A DNA stretch of 64,000 nucleotides from JAZBPO01 sp963691775 (lineage in GTDB: Bacteria > Pseudomonadota > Gammaproteobacteria > Pseudomonadales > Azotimanducaceae): positions 248,001 through 312,000 of the forward strand of contig OY829369.1 in NCBI GenBank assembly GCA_963691775.1. The letters run 5' to 3'. The position numbers were made by a program, and so were the translations under genes. Every line of letters starts with the position of its first letter. The first letter of the stretch is position 1. The notes beneath the pieces are model-generated. The model had not been told where the DNA came from and made no database searches. It saw only the letters and a list, made by a program, of their open reading frames with translations. Below, one piece after another: positions 25,572 to 34,068 of the stretch.

Positions 25572-26111
25572 TCAGCCGAGCCCCCGCGGCGGGAAGTACT
25601 CATCTAGCATTGCCATGGCGCGATCGGCAGCTTTCTGGATCTCGATCATGGAGCGACGGACAGCGTCGTCGCCGCTCTGCATGGCCGTGAGCTCTGCGCG
25701 CCCACGCATGATCCCGATCACGTTCGACATGTCGTGAACAAACTTCCGAGGCAGAGGTGCCGGCGCGGCGTCGACCGGGTCGCCACCGACCGCACCGAGG
25801 ACAATCGTGCGCCCGTCCCCGTCGGCTAGGGAGAGCGCGGTAATCGAGCCGGCCGTCGTCGCCAGAACAAGCAACCCGTCGACCAGGGGATCGCCCTTGA
25901 CGTCAGCAATCATGCCGAGCGGCGTGCCTGCGGCCAGGTCAGCATCAGCCTCGAGTCGCTTGAGCGCGAGAGGAGAAGCCCGCAGCACGGCCCCCGCAGG
26001 ATCAAGCTCGAGCCAGGCGAGCGATTCCGGGCGCGGCGCGGACGCCAGCCCTGCCTCGAGGGCGTCCAGCTGCGCCCGCACGGCGTGAATCTGCATGATG
26101 AGCTCGTCCAT
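25572..26111 (-). CDS. PAS-like/HisKA (DHp) protein lacking an ATPase domain
   Basis: 179 residues. Residues 1-25 are helical. Residues 30-110 look PAS-like (LAWLELDPAGAVLRASPLAL). Residues 122-170 match the first and second helices of a histidine-kinase dimerisation domain: KFVHDMSNVIGIMRGRAEL with H126 at the phospho-acceptor position, comparable to HDFNNILASMIGYTEL in the hybrid kinase of this window. The protein ends at about the point where an ATPase domain would begin. It could be a phosphotransfer protein (ChpT/Spo0B-like principle) or a heterodimer partner of another kinase. ATG 26111 begins the recognisable part. Confidence 0.65.
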   Translation of the reverse strand: MDELIMQIHAVRAQLDALEAGLASAPRPESLAWLELDPAGAVLRASPLALKRLEADADLAAGTPLGMIADVKGDPLVDGLLVLATTAGSITALSLADGDGRTIVLGAVGGDPVDAAPAPLPRKFVHDMSNVIGIMRGRAELTAMQSGDDAVRRSMIEIQKAADRAMAMLDEYFPPRGLG

Positions 26112-26725
26112 GACTCCCCAGCTTCGGCTTCTCACTGCCGTTAGACTGTCGTAGTCGCCAGCCGACCGGAAGCACCGATGATCGCAAACGTCCACGCCGC
26201 TGTAATCCTGGGCATCGAAGCCGGGGACTCCGCCGGGCGGCGCACCACGCGCGGGGTACTCGGCACGCCACGCAGTCACTCATCCCCGCCCCGGTGATCA
26301 CGCTGAGCGCAACGCGGACTGCCAGAGCGCTTTCGAGGACCTCGACGCCACCTCGCCGTGCTCCGTTGCCCACCTTGGCCCTACTCTACTGCTGCTCGCA
26401 CGCCCGCTCGGAGCCAGTGCTGCGAGCAACCAGAACGCGTATCTCGGTGCACGACACGCAGGTAAGCCGTGCAGGCACCGCGCGCGAACGAGGCTTCGGC
26501 AAAGACGGTGCAAACGATGCGACCTGCCGAGCCTCGACAGCTGCCTTACCAAAGGGAGGGCGCCGCCCATCCAGATCGAGCACGTTGCATGATGTGCACA
26601 GCGCGCGCGTGGCCGAGCGGGCAGACGCCTGCGACGGGCCCGCGGAACGGCCGGGCGCGCCGACTCGGGCGAAAGGCGCGAACCCGTTTGCGGCGTTCAA
26701 GGACGGGGCCTGAGCCCCGACGCCG
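26112..26725. other. 614-base region without a confident gene
   Basis: Open frames on both strands (for example plus 26294-26713, ending ANPFAAFKDGA, and minus 26386-26700, with CTSC and CVSC pairs) have no recognisable family and mutually shadow one another. The plus frame ends 12 bases before the next gene and has GC-rich third positions near its end, so a short real gene of up to about 139 residues is possible. No tRNA or terminator is evident. Confidence 0.3.
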
Positions 26726-27574
26726 ATGCATCCCGCGGATCTCAGACCCTACCCGCTGCGCCCGGTGCTGACCGCCCTGGGCTTCGACCGCCGCGCTGAA
26801 GTCACGAGCATGGCGTCCGGGTGGAGCAACGAGGTGGTGCGCGTTCGCTGGGCCGGCATGGGCTGTGTTGCGCGCGTCGCGCGGCGTCAGCGCGGCATCG
26901 CAGGGCGTCGCGCGGAGGCCCGGATCTGGGCCCTCGCCAGTGCGGCTGGCATTGCCCCGCCTCTGCTTCATGTCGATGCCGCGAGCGGCGTGCTCGTCAC
27001 CCAAGACGTCCGGGCGAGAGACCTCGATCTCTCCACTGCACCACCCGACGATGCAGCCCTCGAGGCGATTGGCCTGCTGGTGGGGAAATTCCACAGGCTG
27101 CCTGTCAGACAGCTGCCAATTAGCGATCCTCGGATCGAGATTCGCGCTGATCTAGCGCGAGCCGCTGCCGCCGGTCTCACGATAGACCCGATGGTCATCC
27201 GGCTCGCGGGCGCGCTGCCGGAGCTTGCCCGCAACGCAGTAGCGCACGGGGACCTGATCGCGGCAAACGTGCTCTTCGGAGCGCGGCCCTGGCTCGTCGA
27301 TTTCGAAACGGCCGGATGGGGTAACGCTGATTTCGATCTTGTCGGTCTGGCCCGCACACTCGATCTCGACGTCAAGCGAACAGCGGCGCTTTACCGCGGT
27401 GCGCAGCGCACGCAGCCGGGCGCACACCGGCTACGCGAACTCCAAGGACTGTTCGAGCTGAGAGAACACGCCTGGGCGCTGGCTCGCCTTGCCGAGGGCA
27501 GAACAGAAGAAACCATCGCCCGGCAGTGCGACGGGAGCCTCGCCGCACTGCGAAGCCTCAGTGCAGCCCCCTGA
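26726..27574 (+). CDS. APH/choline-kinase-like phosphotransferase
   Basis: 282 residues of the aminoglycoside phosphotransferase/choline kinase superfamily. The catalytic loop is AVAHGDLIAANVLF near 170 (Brenner motif HGDxxxxN) and the metal-binding acid is in WLVDFETAGWGNADFDLVGLA near 190. The glycine-rich N-lobe is short (MASGWSNEVVRVRW). ThiK (thiamine kinase) and LicA-type choline kinases are the closest models. It overlaps the convergent NR-kinase-like gene by 17 bases. The nearby PnuC-type transporter makes a vitamin-salvage role (for example thiamine) thinkable but unproven. Confidence 0.78.
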   Translation: MHPADLRPYPLRPVLTALGFDRRAEVTSMASGWSNEVVRVRWAGMGCVARVARRQRGIAGRRAEARIWALASAAGIAPPLLHVDAASGVLVTQDVRARDLDLSTAPPDDAALEAIGLLVGKFHRLPVRQLPISDPRIEIRADLARAAAAGLTIDPMVIRLAGALPELARNAVAHGDLIAANVLFGARPWLVDFETAGWGNADFDLVGLARTLDLDVKRTAALYRGAQRTQPGAHRLRELQGLFELREHAWALARLAEGRTEETIARQCDGSLAALRSLSAAP

Positions 27575-28082
27575 GCGCCGCTCGCGCACTTGCCCAGCGC
27601 GCCTGTCCCTCGCCGTGCACCTCGGCCCAAGGGTGGCCGAGCTCATCGAGAAGCCGAACGTAGCGCGCATGCAACGCATGCCGCGCCTCCAGGGAAGGTG
27701 TTTCTCGCAAGGGATCCGCTTGCCAGGGTAGATCCGGCGCGGGCAGCAAGTATCTGGCAGGCCCCCTTGCGGCAAGCATCGCGAGGATTTCATCCGCGCA
27801 GCGGCCGTAGCGAGCTTCGCTCCAGACCCGAAGGACAACGAGGTCCGTATCCACGACCACTGCGCCCCAGCGCCGCCGGGCGTCCAGTTCGGCGTCGTTC
27901 TGCAGCCGCGCGAGCGTGAGCAGATCCGACTCCTCATAGCGACCGCCGCGGGCCTCCAGCCATCCACGCGCCACCTCGGGGACGAACATGCGGCCAGTCG
28001 CCGCGGCGAGGCGTCGAGCGAGTGTCGTCTTGCCGGTGGACTCCACGCCCACCAGGACAAGCGCAGGCGGCGGCACAGGCAC
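27558..28082 (-). CDS. NadR-type nicotinamide riboside kinase-like ATPase
   Basis: 174 residues equal to the C-terminal kinase domain of NadR. The P-loop is GVESTGKTTLARRL (near 12-25); RGWLEARGG near 39, VVVDTDLVVLRVW near 75 and LLPAPDLPWQADPLRE near 111 are typical of ribosylnicotinamide kinases. It would phosphorylate nicotinamide riboside to NMN and so trap it after uptake. The start is GTG. It lies 11 bases downstream of pnuC in the same orientation, giving a two-gene NAD-salvage operon. No repressor or adenylyltransferase domain is present. Confidence 0.85.
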   Translation of the reverse strand: MPVPPPALVLVGVESTGKTTLARRLAAATGRMFVPEVARGWLEARGGRYEESDLLTLARLQNDAELDARRRWGAVVVDTDLVVLRVWSEARYGRCADEILAMLAARGPARYLLPAPDLPWQADPLRETPSLEARHALHARYVRLLDELGHPWAEVHGEGQARWASARAALRGLH

Positions 28083-28093
28083 GGCAGCCGGAC

Positions 28094-28708
28094 TCAGGCC
28101 GGCATCGCTTTTTCAGCGGGCGCGCGCATCGATGCGCGCCAGGACAGCCAGCCCTGAACCGCCAAACCGCAGTAGACGAAATAAAGCACGGCGTAAAAGT
28201 ACAAACCCTTGTAGTAATAGACCCCAGTCGCGATCACGTCGACCACGAACCAGAGCACCCAATTCTCGAGGCGCTTGCGCGTGGATAGCCACATCGCCGC
28301 AAGGGAAAGCATGGTGGTCGTGTTGTCCCAGTACGGCAGCGCTGCATCCGTATTGGCAGCAAACCAGCTGCCCGACGCGTAGGCCGCTCCAAGCGCGACC
28401 GCAACCACGCCGATGAGCCGCATCGGCGCCGTTGTGGTCACGCTCACCTCCTGAGCCCCATCCTCGCCGCCGCGCAGCCAGAACCACCAGCCATAGCAGT
28501 TGAGCACAAGAAACACGATATGCAGTCCAAGGTCCGCGTACAGTCGTGCCTGAAAGAAGACCCAGAGCGAAATCAACACGTAGAAGATACCGACGGGCCA
28601 AGTCCAGATGTTCTGACGTATCAACAGCCAGACACAGATCAGACCGGCGACAAGCCCGGTAAACTCGATCCAGTCAATGCTCAGGAGCTGGGACAGCACG
28701 ACATTCAT
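28094..28708 (-). CDS. pnuC: nicotinamide riboside transporter PnuC family
   Basis: 204 residues, seven to eight hydrophobic helices, with the family blocks IWTWPVGIFYVLISLWVFFQARLY (near 32), VLNCYGWWFWLRGG (near 68) and YWDNTTTMLSLAAMWLSTRKRLENW (near 126). It mediates facilitated diffusion of nicotinamide riboside across the inner membrane. The downstream NR kinase supports NR over thiamine (the PnuT specificity). ATG 28708 is used; a longer frame would add a basic, unconserved N-terminus. It is divergent from pdsR. Confidence 0.92.
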   Translation of the reverse strand: MNVVLSQLLSIDWIEFTGLVAGLICVWLLIRQNIWTWPVGIFYVLISLWVFFQARLYADLGLHIVFLVLNCYGWWFWLRGGEDGAQEVSVTTTAPMRLIGVVAVALGAAYASGSWFAANTDAALPYWDNTTTMLSLAAMWLSTRKRLENWVLWFVVDVIATGVYYYKGLYFYAVLYFVYCGLAVQGWLSWRASMRAPAEKAMPA

Positions 28709-28840
28709 GATGCAGCAGCGCTCGCGGTCCGTTGGGCGCGGCACTTTGGCCATCGTCGTCGGATGCCGTCAAGGACCCGGCGCTTTCGCATACACTTGGG
28801 CCACAAACAGGGTCCCTGGACACAGACAGCGAGGTCGGCA

Positions 28841-29542
28841 TTGCCCAAGGTCATCGCCATCGTCGAGGACGACAACGATCAGCGCGAAAACTATCGCGAC
28901 GCGATCACGAAGAAAGGCTACGAGGTCCGCGCCTTCGGCAGCAGGGACGAAGCACTTGCAGGCTTCGACGAAGGACTCCCGGACCTGGCGATCCTCGACA
29001 TCATCCTCGGAGAAGAAGTCGATGCCGGCTTCGAGCTCTGTCGCGATCTGCTTGCGCGGTCACCTGATCTGCCGGTCATCTTCCTGACCGAGCGCATCAA
29101 CGAGATTGACAAGATATCTGGGCTCAGACTCGGCGCCTGGGATTATCTGCCGAAGCCGATTTCACTCGACTATCTGGCCGAGCGCATCGCCTCGTTGCTG
29201 CGCATCAATGCGGCGCGCAGCCAGGGCAATGCGACGCCCCAATCCTCAGCGCGAAGGATCGGAGACCTGCTGCTCGATCAGGATGCCCTGCTCGTTTCCT
29301 GGCGCGGCAGCCCGATCTCGCTGTCCGGGACGGAGTTCAGAATGCTCGCCAAGCTGGTGCGCGTACCCGGCCACGCCGTGTCGTACGAAACGCTGATGAA
29401 TGCAACGATGCAGTCCCTTGTGACAAACAACACGATCAATACGCACATGCGAAACATCCGCAAGAAGTTCGAGCGTGCGGATTCGGAGTTCGGCTGCATC
29501 AAGAGCGAGTACGGCTACGGCTATCGCTGGGTGACCAAGTAA
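28841..29542 (+). CDS. pdsR: dedicated-sortase-system response regulator (PdsR-like)
   Basis: 233 residues: receiver domain with acidic pocket E9/D10, phospho-acceptor D53 (AILDIILGEE) and K near 104 (YLPKPIS); winged-helix output domain from about 135 (LSGTEFRMLAKLV, NTINTHMRNIRKKF, YGYGYRW). The N-terminus MPKVIAIVEDDNDQRENYRDA and the long loop with EEVDAGFELC are characteristic of the proteobacterial dedicated sortase system regulator. The start is TTG with GAGG upstream; the frame is open further upstream without a conserved N-terminus. It shares one base with the kinase gene. No sortase gene is nearby. Confidence 0.82.
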   Translation: MPKVIAIVEDDNDQRENYRDAITKKGYEVRAFGSRDEALAGFDEGLPDLAILDIILGEEVDAGFELCRDLLARSPDLPVIFLTERINEIDKISGLRLGAWDYLPKPISLDYLAERIASLLRINAARSQGNATPQSSARRIGDLLLDQDALLVSWRGSPISLSGTEFRMLAKLVRVPGHAVSYETLMNATMQSLVTNNTINTHMRNIRKKFERADSEFGCIKSEYGYGYRWVTK

Positions 29543-31704
29543 TGAAGTTCTTCCGCCGAGGTCCCCGCCTCGGTACGAAGCTCATGCTGCTCGGCTTTGC
29601 GCTCCTCATCGTGCCCTGGTTCAGCTTCCGGCAACTGGTGCAGATGGAGAGCTTTCTCGTTCAGGGACAGTCTCAAGCCCAGCTGCTCACCGCTCAGGGC
29701 ATCTCAACCCTGCTCAACGGCCGAGAAGACCTGTTCAACGACTTACCGATCTCCCTCGACGGCTACGAAGCGCTCTATGCGCACCCGCTGAGCACCGCGA
29801 TCCGCATCGACGGCAGGGATGCTGACTGGGAAGCGCTCATGGACAAGACTCAGCGCTTCGGCGTTGGCCGCGACCCTGAGGCAACGCCGGACGGCACTTT
29901 CGACCTTGTCCTCGGCGAACGGGGGGGCCAGCTCTATTTCCTTCTCGAGGTGTATGACGACAGTCGCATCTGGCGGAATCCGAATGCCTTGCGCCTGGAC
30001 AACGCCGATCACGTCCGTCTGTCCTACGTCACCAGCAGAGGCGGTGATGGCCGCCTGCAGATTGCGCTGCAGGCACCCGGGGTGACCACGGCCTACGCCA
30101 TGGATGCGGACTGGCGCTTCGCAGAGGACGGCCAACCGGAAAATCGCCTTCAGGGCCATATGACGGAAACTGACGCAGGCTATCTCGTCGAGTTTCGCAT
30201 TCCGCTCTCCATGCTCGGTTCACGGCGTTCCTTCGGTCTTTCCGTCGCTGACGTCGACGACCCAGAAGCGCGCGAGATTCGCACCATGGCGCAGACGCTG
30301 CCCACCTCGGGCCCGGCAAGCTTCAATCTCGTTGTGCTGCGCTCACCGGAGGTACTCAATATCATCCGGGGCCTCGCCTACTCCGGCGCGCGTATTCTCG
30401 TGGTCGACCCACAGCAACGGGTTCGCGCCGAATCCGGGTCCTTCTCGTCCCAGCCCAGCGCGACCCCATCCCGCGACTGGGCCGATGCCCTTCTTGACCC
30501 ACTGCGTCCCCTCGTCCGGAGCCTGGTTGCGTCCTCCAGATCCGACATTGACGTACGGCAGGGCGCACTGGTTGGCGAAGAAGTCATCCGGAACTCCCTT
30601 GGCGGAGAACCCACCGCCGTTCTGCGACGCCTCGCGAATGGTGAAGAGATCATCATGGCCACGCACCCGATCGTCGGCAGTGATGAAAATGTCATAGGGA
30701 CCGTAGTCGTAGAGCAGAACACGGATGACATCCTGGAGCTCCAGCGCCAGGCCATGGAGCGCATCATCATCGGTTCCGTCGTCAGCCTGTTCGCGGTCTT
30801 CGTCGTGCTCCTCGCATTCTCCGTGCGACTCGCCTGGCGAATCCGGGGGCTCGGGGCAGAAACAACCAATTCGATCGATCAACACGGACGCCTGAAGACG
30901 AATCAGCTCGAGCGGGAGATCGATGCGGGTGACGAGATCGGCGACCTGGCGCGGAGCGTTTCGAACATGCTGTCCAAGCTGCATCAGCACAACCGCTTCC
31001 TCGAGAACATGCCGCGCACGCTGCGCCACGAGATCAACAATCCACTGAATACGCTATCGACCTCCCTGCAGAACCTCGAGCACGAACAGCCCGCACTGGC
31101 GTACAACAAGTATCTGGAAGCTGCGCGTCGCGGCGTCATGCGCATTGGCGCGATCGTCCAGAACCTCGCAGACGCCGCGAACCTCGAAGAGTCCCTCGAC
31201 GCCGAGGAACTCGAAGAGCTGGACATCGAAGAGCTGCTCGCGAACTACGTGTCGAACTGCGCCGCCGTTCGTCCGGATTGCGAGTTCATCTTCAGGGGCA
31301 CCGGCCGCGAAGTTCGCGCAGAGGTCGCTGACTATCGAATCGAGCAATTGCTCGACAAAATCGTCGACAACGCCGTCGACTTTCACCGTCAAGGCACGCC
31401 CATCCACGTAAGCCTCGATGTCAGACGGGAAACGCTTGAGATCACGGTGTCGAACCTTGGTCCGAACCTCGACCCGGAGATCGCGGGCAATCTGTTCGAT
31501 TCAATGGTATCCGGCCGTGCCTCGAGCCCGGACAATCGCCTGCACTTCGGCCTTGGCCTGTATGTCGTGCGCATCATCGCGGAACGGCACGGAGGGACGG
31601 TCCGCGCAGCGAACCTGGCTGAGGACCGTGGCGTTGCCGTCACCGTGGTCCTCCCCCTCGTAGTCAGCAGCGTCCAAACCGTGCGCCTGCGCGCTGCGAG
31701 CTGA
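29542..31704 (+). CDS. pdsS: dedicated-sortase-system histidine kinase (PdsS-like)
   Basis: 720 residues. Membrane helix near 13-30; extracytoplasmic region to about 410 with a CBM9/DOMON-like beta-sandwich (starting STAIRIDGRDADWEAL near 90); second membrane helix near 412-432; HAMP-like linker to 475; HisKA with LRHEINNPLNTLSTSL, phospho-acceptor H496; ATPase domain with KIVDNAVDFH (N box) and HFGLGLYVVRIIAERHGG (G box). The composition of a CBM9-like sensor plus HEINNPLN matches the kinase of the proteobacterial dedicated sortase system. It is translationally coupled to pdsR (TAATG). The sensed ligand is unknown; a glycan is plausible from the sensor fold. Confidence 0.86.
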   Translation: MKFFRRGPRLGTKLMLLGFALLIVPWFSFRQLVQMESFLVQGQSQAQLLTAQGISTLLNGREDLFNDLPISLDGYEALYAHPLSTAIRIDGRDADWEALMDKTQRFGVGRDPEATPDGTFDLVLGERGGQLYFLLEVYDDSRIWRNPNALRLDNADHVRLSYVTSRGGDGRLQIALQAPGVTTAYAMDADWRFAEDGQPENRLQGHMTETDAGYLVEFRIPLSMLGSRRSFGLSVADVDDPEAREIRTMAQTLPTSGPASFNLVVLRSPEVLNIIRGLAYSGARILVVDPQQRVRAESGSFSSQPSATPSRDWADALLDPLRPLVRSLVASSRSDIDVRQGALVGEEVIRNSLGGEPTAVLRRLANGEEIIMATHPIVGSDENVIGTVVVEQNTDDILELQRQAMERIIIGSVVSLFAVFVVLLAFSVRLAWRIRGLGAETTNSIDQHGRLKTNQLEREIDAGDEIGDLARSVSNMLSKLHQHNRFLENMPRTLRHEINNPLNTLSTSLQNLEHEQPALAYNKYLEAARRGVMRIGAIVQNLADAANLEESLDAEELEELDIEELLANYVSNCAAVRPDCEFIFRGTGREVRAEVADYRIEQLLDKIVDNAVDFHRQGTPIHVSLDVRRETLEITVSNLGPNLDPEIAGNLFDSMVSGRASSPDNRLHFGLGLYVVRIIAERHGGTVRAANLAEDRGVAVTVVLPLVVSSVQTVRLRAAS

Positions 31705-31705
31705 A

Positions 31706-32452
31706 GTGCACGCATCGAGGTCCATCGCGTTGGGGAAATTTCCAGAGGGCGCCAATGCGCTGGTTGTCGGCGCGAGCGGCGGCATTGGCGGAGCGCTGGC
31801 AAGCGCCCTGGACGAACACCCCCGCTTTGCACGCGTCCTTCGAACTGCGCGCGCAGCCGCGGCAGGCGTGCACGCCCTTGATCTTTCGGACGACACTTCC
31901 ATTGATGCCTTCGCACGGTCCCTGGAAGGCCGTATTGATGCCCTGCATCTGGTGATCATCTGTGCGGGGCTCCTGCACGACGAAGCCGCGGGGATCGCAC
32001 CCGAGAAACGCCTTGCCGATCTGGACCGCAGCGCTCTGCACCGCAGCTACGACGTGAATGCGGTCGGTCCGGCGCTGCTTGCGCAAGCGCTTGCCGCGCG
32101 ATTGCCCCGTCGCGAGCATGCCGTTTGGGCGACTCTGTCTGCGCGCGTAGGCAGCATCGGCGATAACCGACTCGGCGGCTGGTATGCCTATCGAGCCGCA
32201 AAGGCCGCCCAGAACATGCTCACCCGCACCCTTGCCATAGAGCTCGGGCGACGCCATCGCGGCCTGGCCTGCATCGCCCTTCACCCGGGTACGGTCGCAA
32301 CGGCCCTATCAGCGCCGTTCCGTCGACCGGAAGCAGATGGTGTGCTCACGCCACGAGCGAGCGCGCACCATTTGTTGACCGTGATCGACAGCGTCGACGC
32401 GAGCGACACGGGCCGCTTCTATGCCTTCGATGGCAAAGAGATCGCCTGGTGA
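31706..32452 (+). CDS. short-chain dehydrogenase/reductase (C-factor-like)
   Basis: 248 residues. The cofactor motif is ALVVGASGGIGGALASAL (18-35), followed by ICAGLL near 90 (NAG motif variant) and the catalytic pair YAYRAAKAAQ near 161 (YxxxK), with S near 146 in ATLSARVG. The later HPGTVATALSAPFRR is typical of the CsgA/C-factor subgroup. The substrate is unknown. GTG 31706 follows the kinase stop by one base, so it is probably part of the pdsRS transcript; a TTG at 31730 is another start. Confidence 0.87.
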   Translation: MHASRSIALGKFPEGANALVVGASGGIGGALASALDEHPRFARVLRTARAAAAGVHALDLSDDTSIDAFARSLEGRIDALHLVIICAGLLHDEAAGIAPEKRLADLDRSALHRSYDVNAVGPALLAQALAARLPRREHAVWATLSARVGSIGDNRLGGWYAYRAAKAAQNMLTRTLAIELGRRHRGLACIALHPGTVATALSAPFRRPEADGVLTPRASAHHLLTVIDSVDASDTGRFYAFDGKEIAW

Positions 32453-33078
32453 GGGGACACTCCCGTTCTCACGATGGTGTGATCGCCATCGGCCAGTACG
32501 GGCTCGATGAACTCATTGCGCGTGCACGCGCCTGCACGATGTGCGCCGACGCGCTCCCGCTCGGGCCCAGGCCCGTTCTCAGCGTGCACCCCGACGCCCG
32601 CGTGCTGATCGTGGGTCAGGCACCCGGGACGCGCGTCCACGAAACGGGCATCCCCTGGAACGATGCGAGCGGCGACCGCCTGCGCACATGGCTCGATGTG
32701 GACACAGACGCCTTTTATGACGCCCGCAGCTTCGCGATCCTGCCGGCGGGGCTCTGTTATCCAGGACGGGCCCGCGGCGGCGATGCACCGCCACGACCGG
32801 AGTGTGCTCCACGCTGGCATCCGCCGCTTCGCGCCGCGCTCGATCGCGTGCGCCTCACGCTTCTCGTTGGCGCGCACGCACAGCGCTATGACCTGGGGCC
32901 CGCACGTACGACGCTTTCCCAGCGCGTGCGGGATTTCGCAGCCTATCTACCTGAACGCTTTCCGCTGCCCCATCCATCGCCGCGCAACAGGCGTTGGCTT
33001 TCTGAACGCCCATGGTTCGAAGCGGAAGTTGTGCCCGCCCTTCGGCGGGCCGTGGCGGACGCGCTCAGCGGCGCGTGA
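32449..33078 (+). CDS. uracil-DNA glycosylase family protein
   Basis: 209 residues of the COG1573-type UDG superfamily. The active-site motif 1 is IVGQAPGTRVHETGIPW near 54-70, and motif 2 is LPHPSPRNRRW near 165. The N-terminal CTMC pair is present, but the four-cysteine iron-sulfur pattern of family 4 is not, so it is nearer to the uncharacterised single-domain branch. It would excise uracil or a related damaged base. GTG 32449 overlaps the SDR stop by four bases. Its end overlaps the convergent metallo-hydrolase by 14 bases. Confidence 0.83.
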   Translation: MRGHSRSHDGVIAIGQYGLDELIARARACTMCADALPLGPRPVLSVHPDARVLIVGQAPGTRVHETGIPWNDASGDRLRTWLDVDTDAFYDARSFAILPAGLCYPGRARGGDAPPRPECAPRWHPPLRAALDRVRLTLLVGAHAQRYDLGPARTTLSQRVRDFAAYLPERFPLPHPSPRNRRWLSERPWFEAEVVPALRRAVADALSGA

Positions 33079-33982
33079 ACGCGGCGTCCGCGCGCAGTGG
33101 ACCGTCACTCGATACTCGATCCTGCTGCACCAGATGAATTACGGCGGCGAATACGGAACGTGCAGCCGCTGGATACATGAACTCTGGCAAATCGGCGTAC
33201 ATCCGCGGCACCATTTCGCCAATCCGATGCACGCCCGCATCGATGCATTCGAGGATCTGTCGCTCACGGTCTTCGCGGTGTTCGATGAAGGCGCGTACGT
33301 GCGCGTGGGTATCCGTGATCGCAGGTCCGTGCGTGGGCCAGTAGACCTCGTCGTCGCGCGTCAGCAACATGCGCAGGGACGCCATGTAATCCTGCATGTC
33401 GCCGTCCGGCGGCGAAATCACGCTCGTGGACCAGCCCATGACGTGGTCACCCGTAAACAGCGCGCGCTCTTCCCGCAGCTGAAAACACGTGTGATTCGAC
33501 GTGTGCCCTGGCGTGTAGACACACTCGACCGAGAAACCGTTGCACTCGATGACGGCGCCGTGTTCGACACGGACGTCAGGCTCGAAGGCAGTGTCTGCCG
33601 CCTCCTCGATCTTTGCCCCATCGTCCTCGACGATCCCCGCGTGACGCCCTGCCCCATGCGGACCGAAAGCGTAGGTGGGTGCATCGGTGAATTCGCGCAG
33701 CGCTCGACACGCAGGGGAGTGATCCATGTGGCAATGGGTGACGAGAATCTGAGCAATCTCCTCCCCGTCGAGCGCACGGCGCAAGGCCTCGACATGCTCA
33801 GGCAGGTCCGGCCCCGGATCGATCACCGCAACCTGACCTTCGCCAAGAATGTAGGTGCCCGTACCATGGAAAGTGAAGGGGCTCGGGTTGTGTGCGATCA
33901 CGCGACGAATGCGCGTCGACAGTCGGTCGACGGCACCGTACTCGAACTCCATTTCCCGCCGATAGGGGATGTTGACGGCCAT
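33065..33982 (-). CDS. metallo-beta-lactamase-fold hydrolase (LACTB2-like)
   Basis: 305 residues. Metal ligands appear as THCHMDHSP (near 99-107, HxHxDH), TPGHTSNHTCF near 177 and FTGDHVMG near 196, with WPTHGPAI near 230. The C-terminal extension (about 245-305) is like that of LACTB2-type endoribonucleases and related thioester or nuclease enzymes. It is probably cytoplasmic because no signal is seen. ATG 33982 has an upstream GAGG. It is the last gene of a minus-strand run that includes FHA proteins and a Ser/Thr kinase. Confidence 0.9.
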   Translation of the reverse strand: MAVNIPYRREMEFEYGAVDRLSTRIRRVIAHNPSPFTFHGTGTYILGEGQVAVIDPGPDLPEHVEALRRALDGEEIAQILVTHCHMDHSPACRALREFTDAPTYAFGPHGAGRHAGIVEDDGAKIEEAADTAFEPDVRVEHGAVIECNGFSVECVYTPGHTSNHTCFQLREERALFTGDHVMGWSTSVISPPDGDMQDYMASLRMLLTRDDEVYWPTHGPAITDTHAHVRAFIEHREDRERQILECIDAGVHRIGEMVPRMYADLPEFMYPAAARSVFAAVIHLVQQDRVSSDGPLRADAAFTRR

Positions 33983-34068
33983 GGGGCACTCCTCGATTCG
34001 GGGAAAGGGCGTCGCGAAGGGGACGCAGTGGGCTATCGATCCGTTGTGCGCAGCGCCAAAAGCATGCC

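Noticed and set aside
26605..26690. tRNA-like GTGGCCGAGCGGGCAGACGCC stretch
   Set aside because: It resembles the D-arm of a leucine or serine tRNA, but no anticodon arm, T-loop (GTTCGA) or acceptor pairing follows at the right distance.
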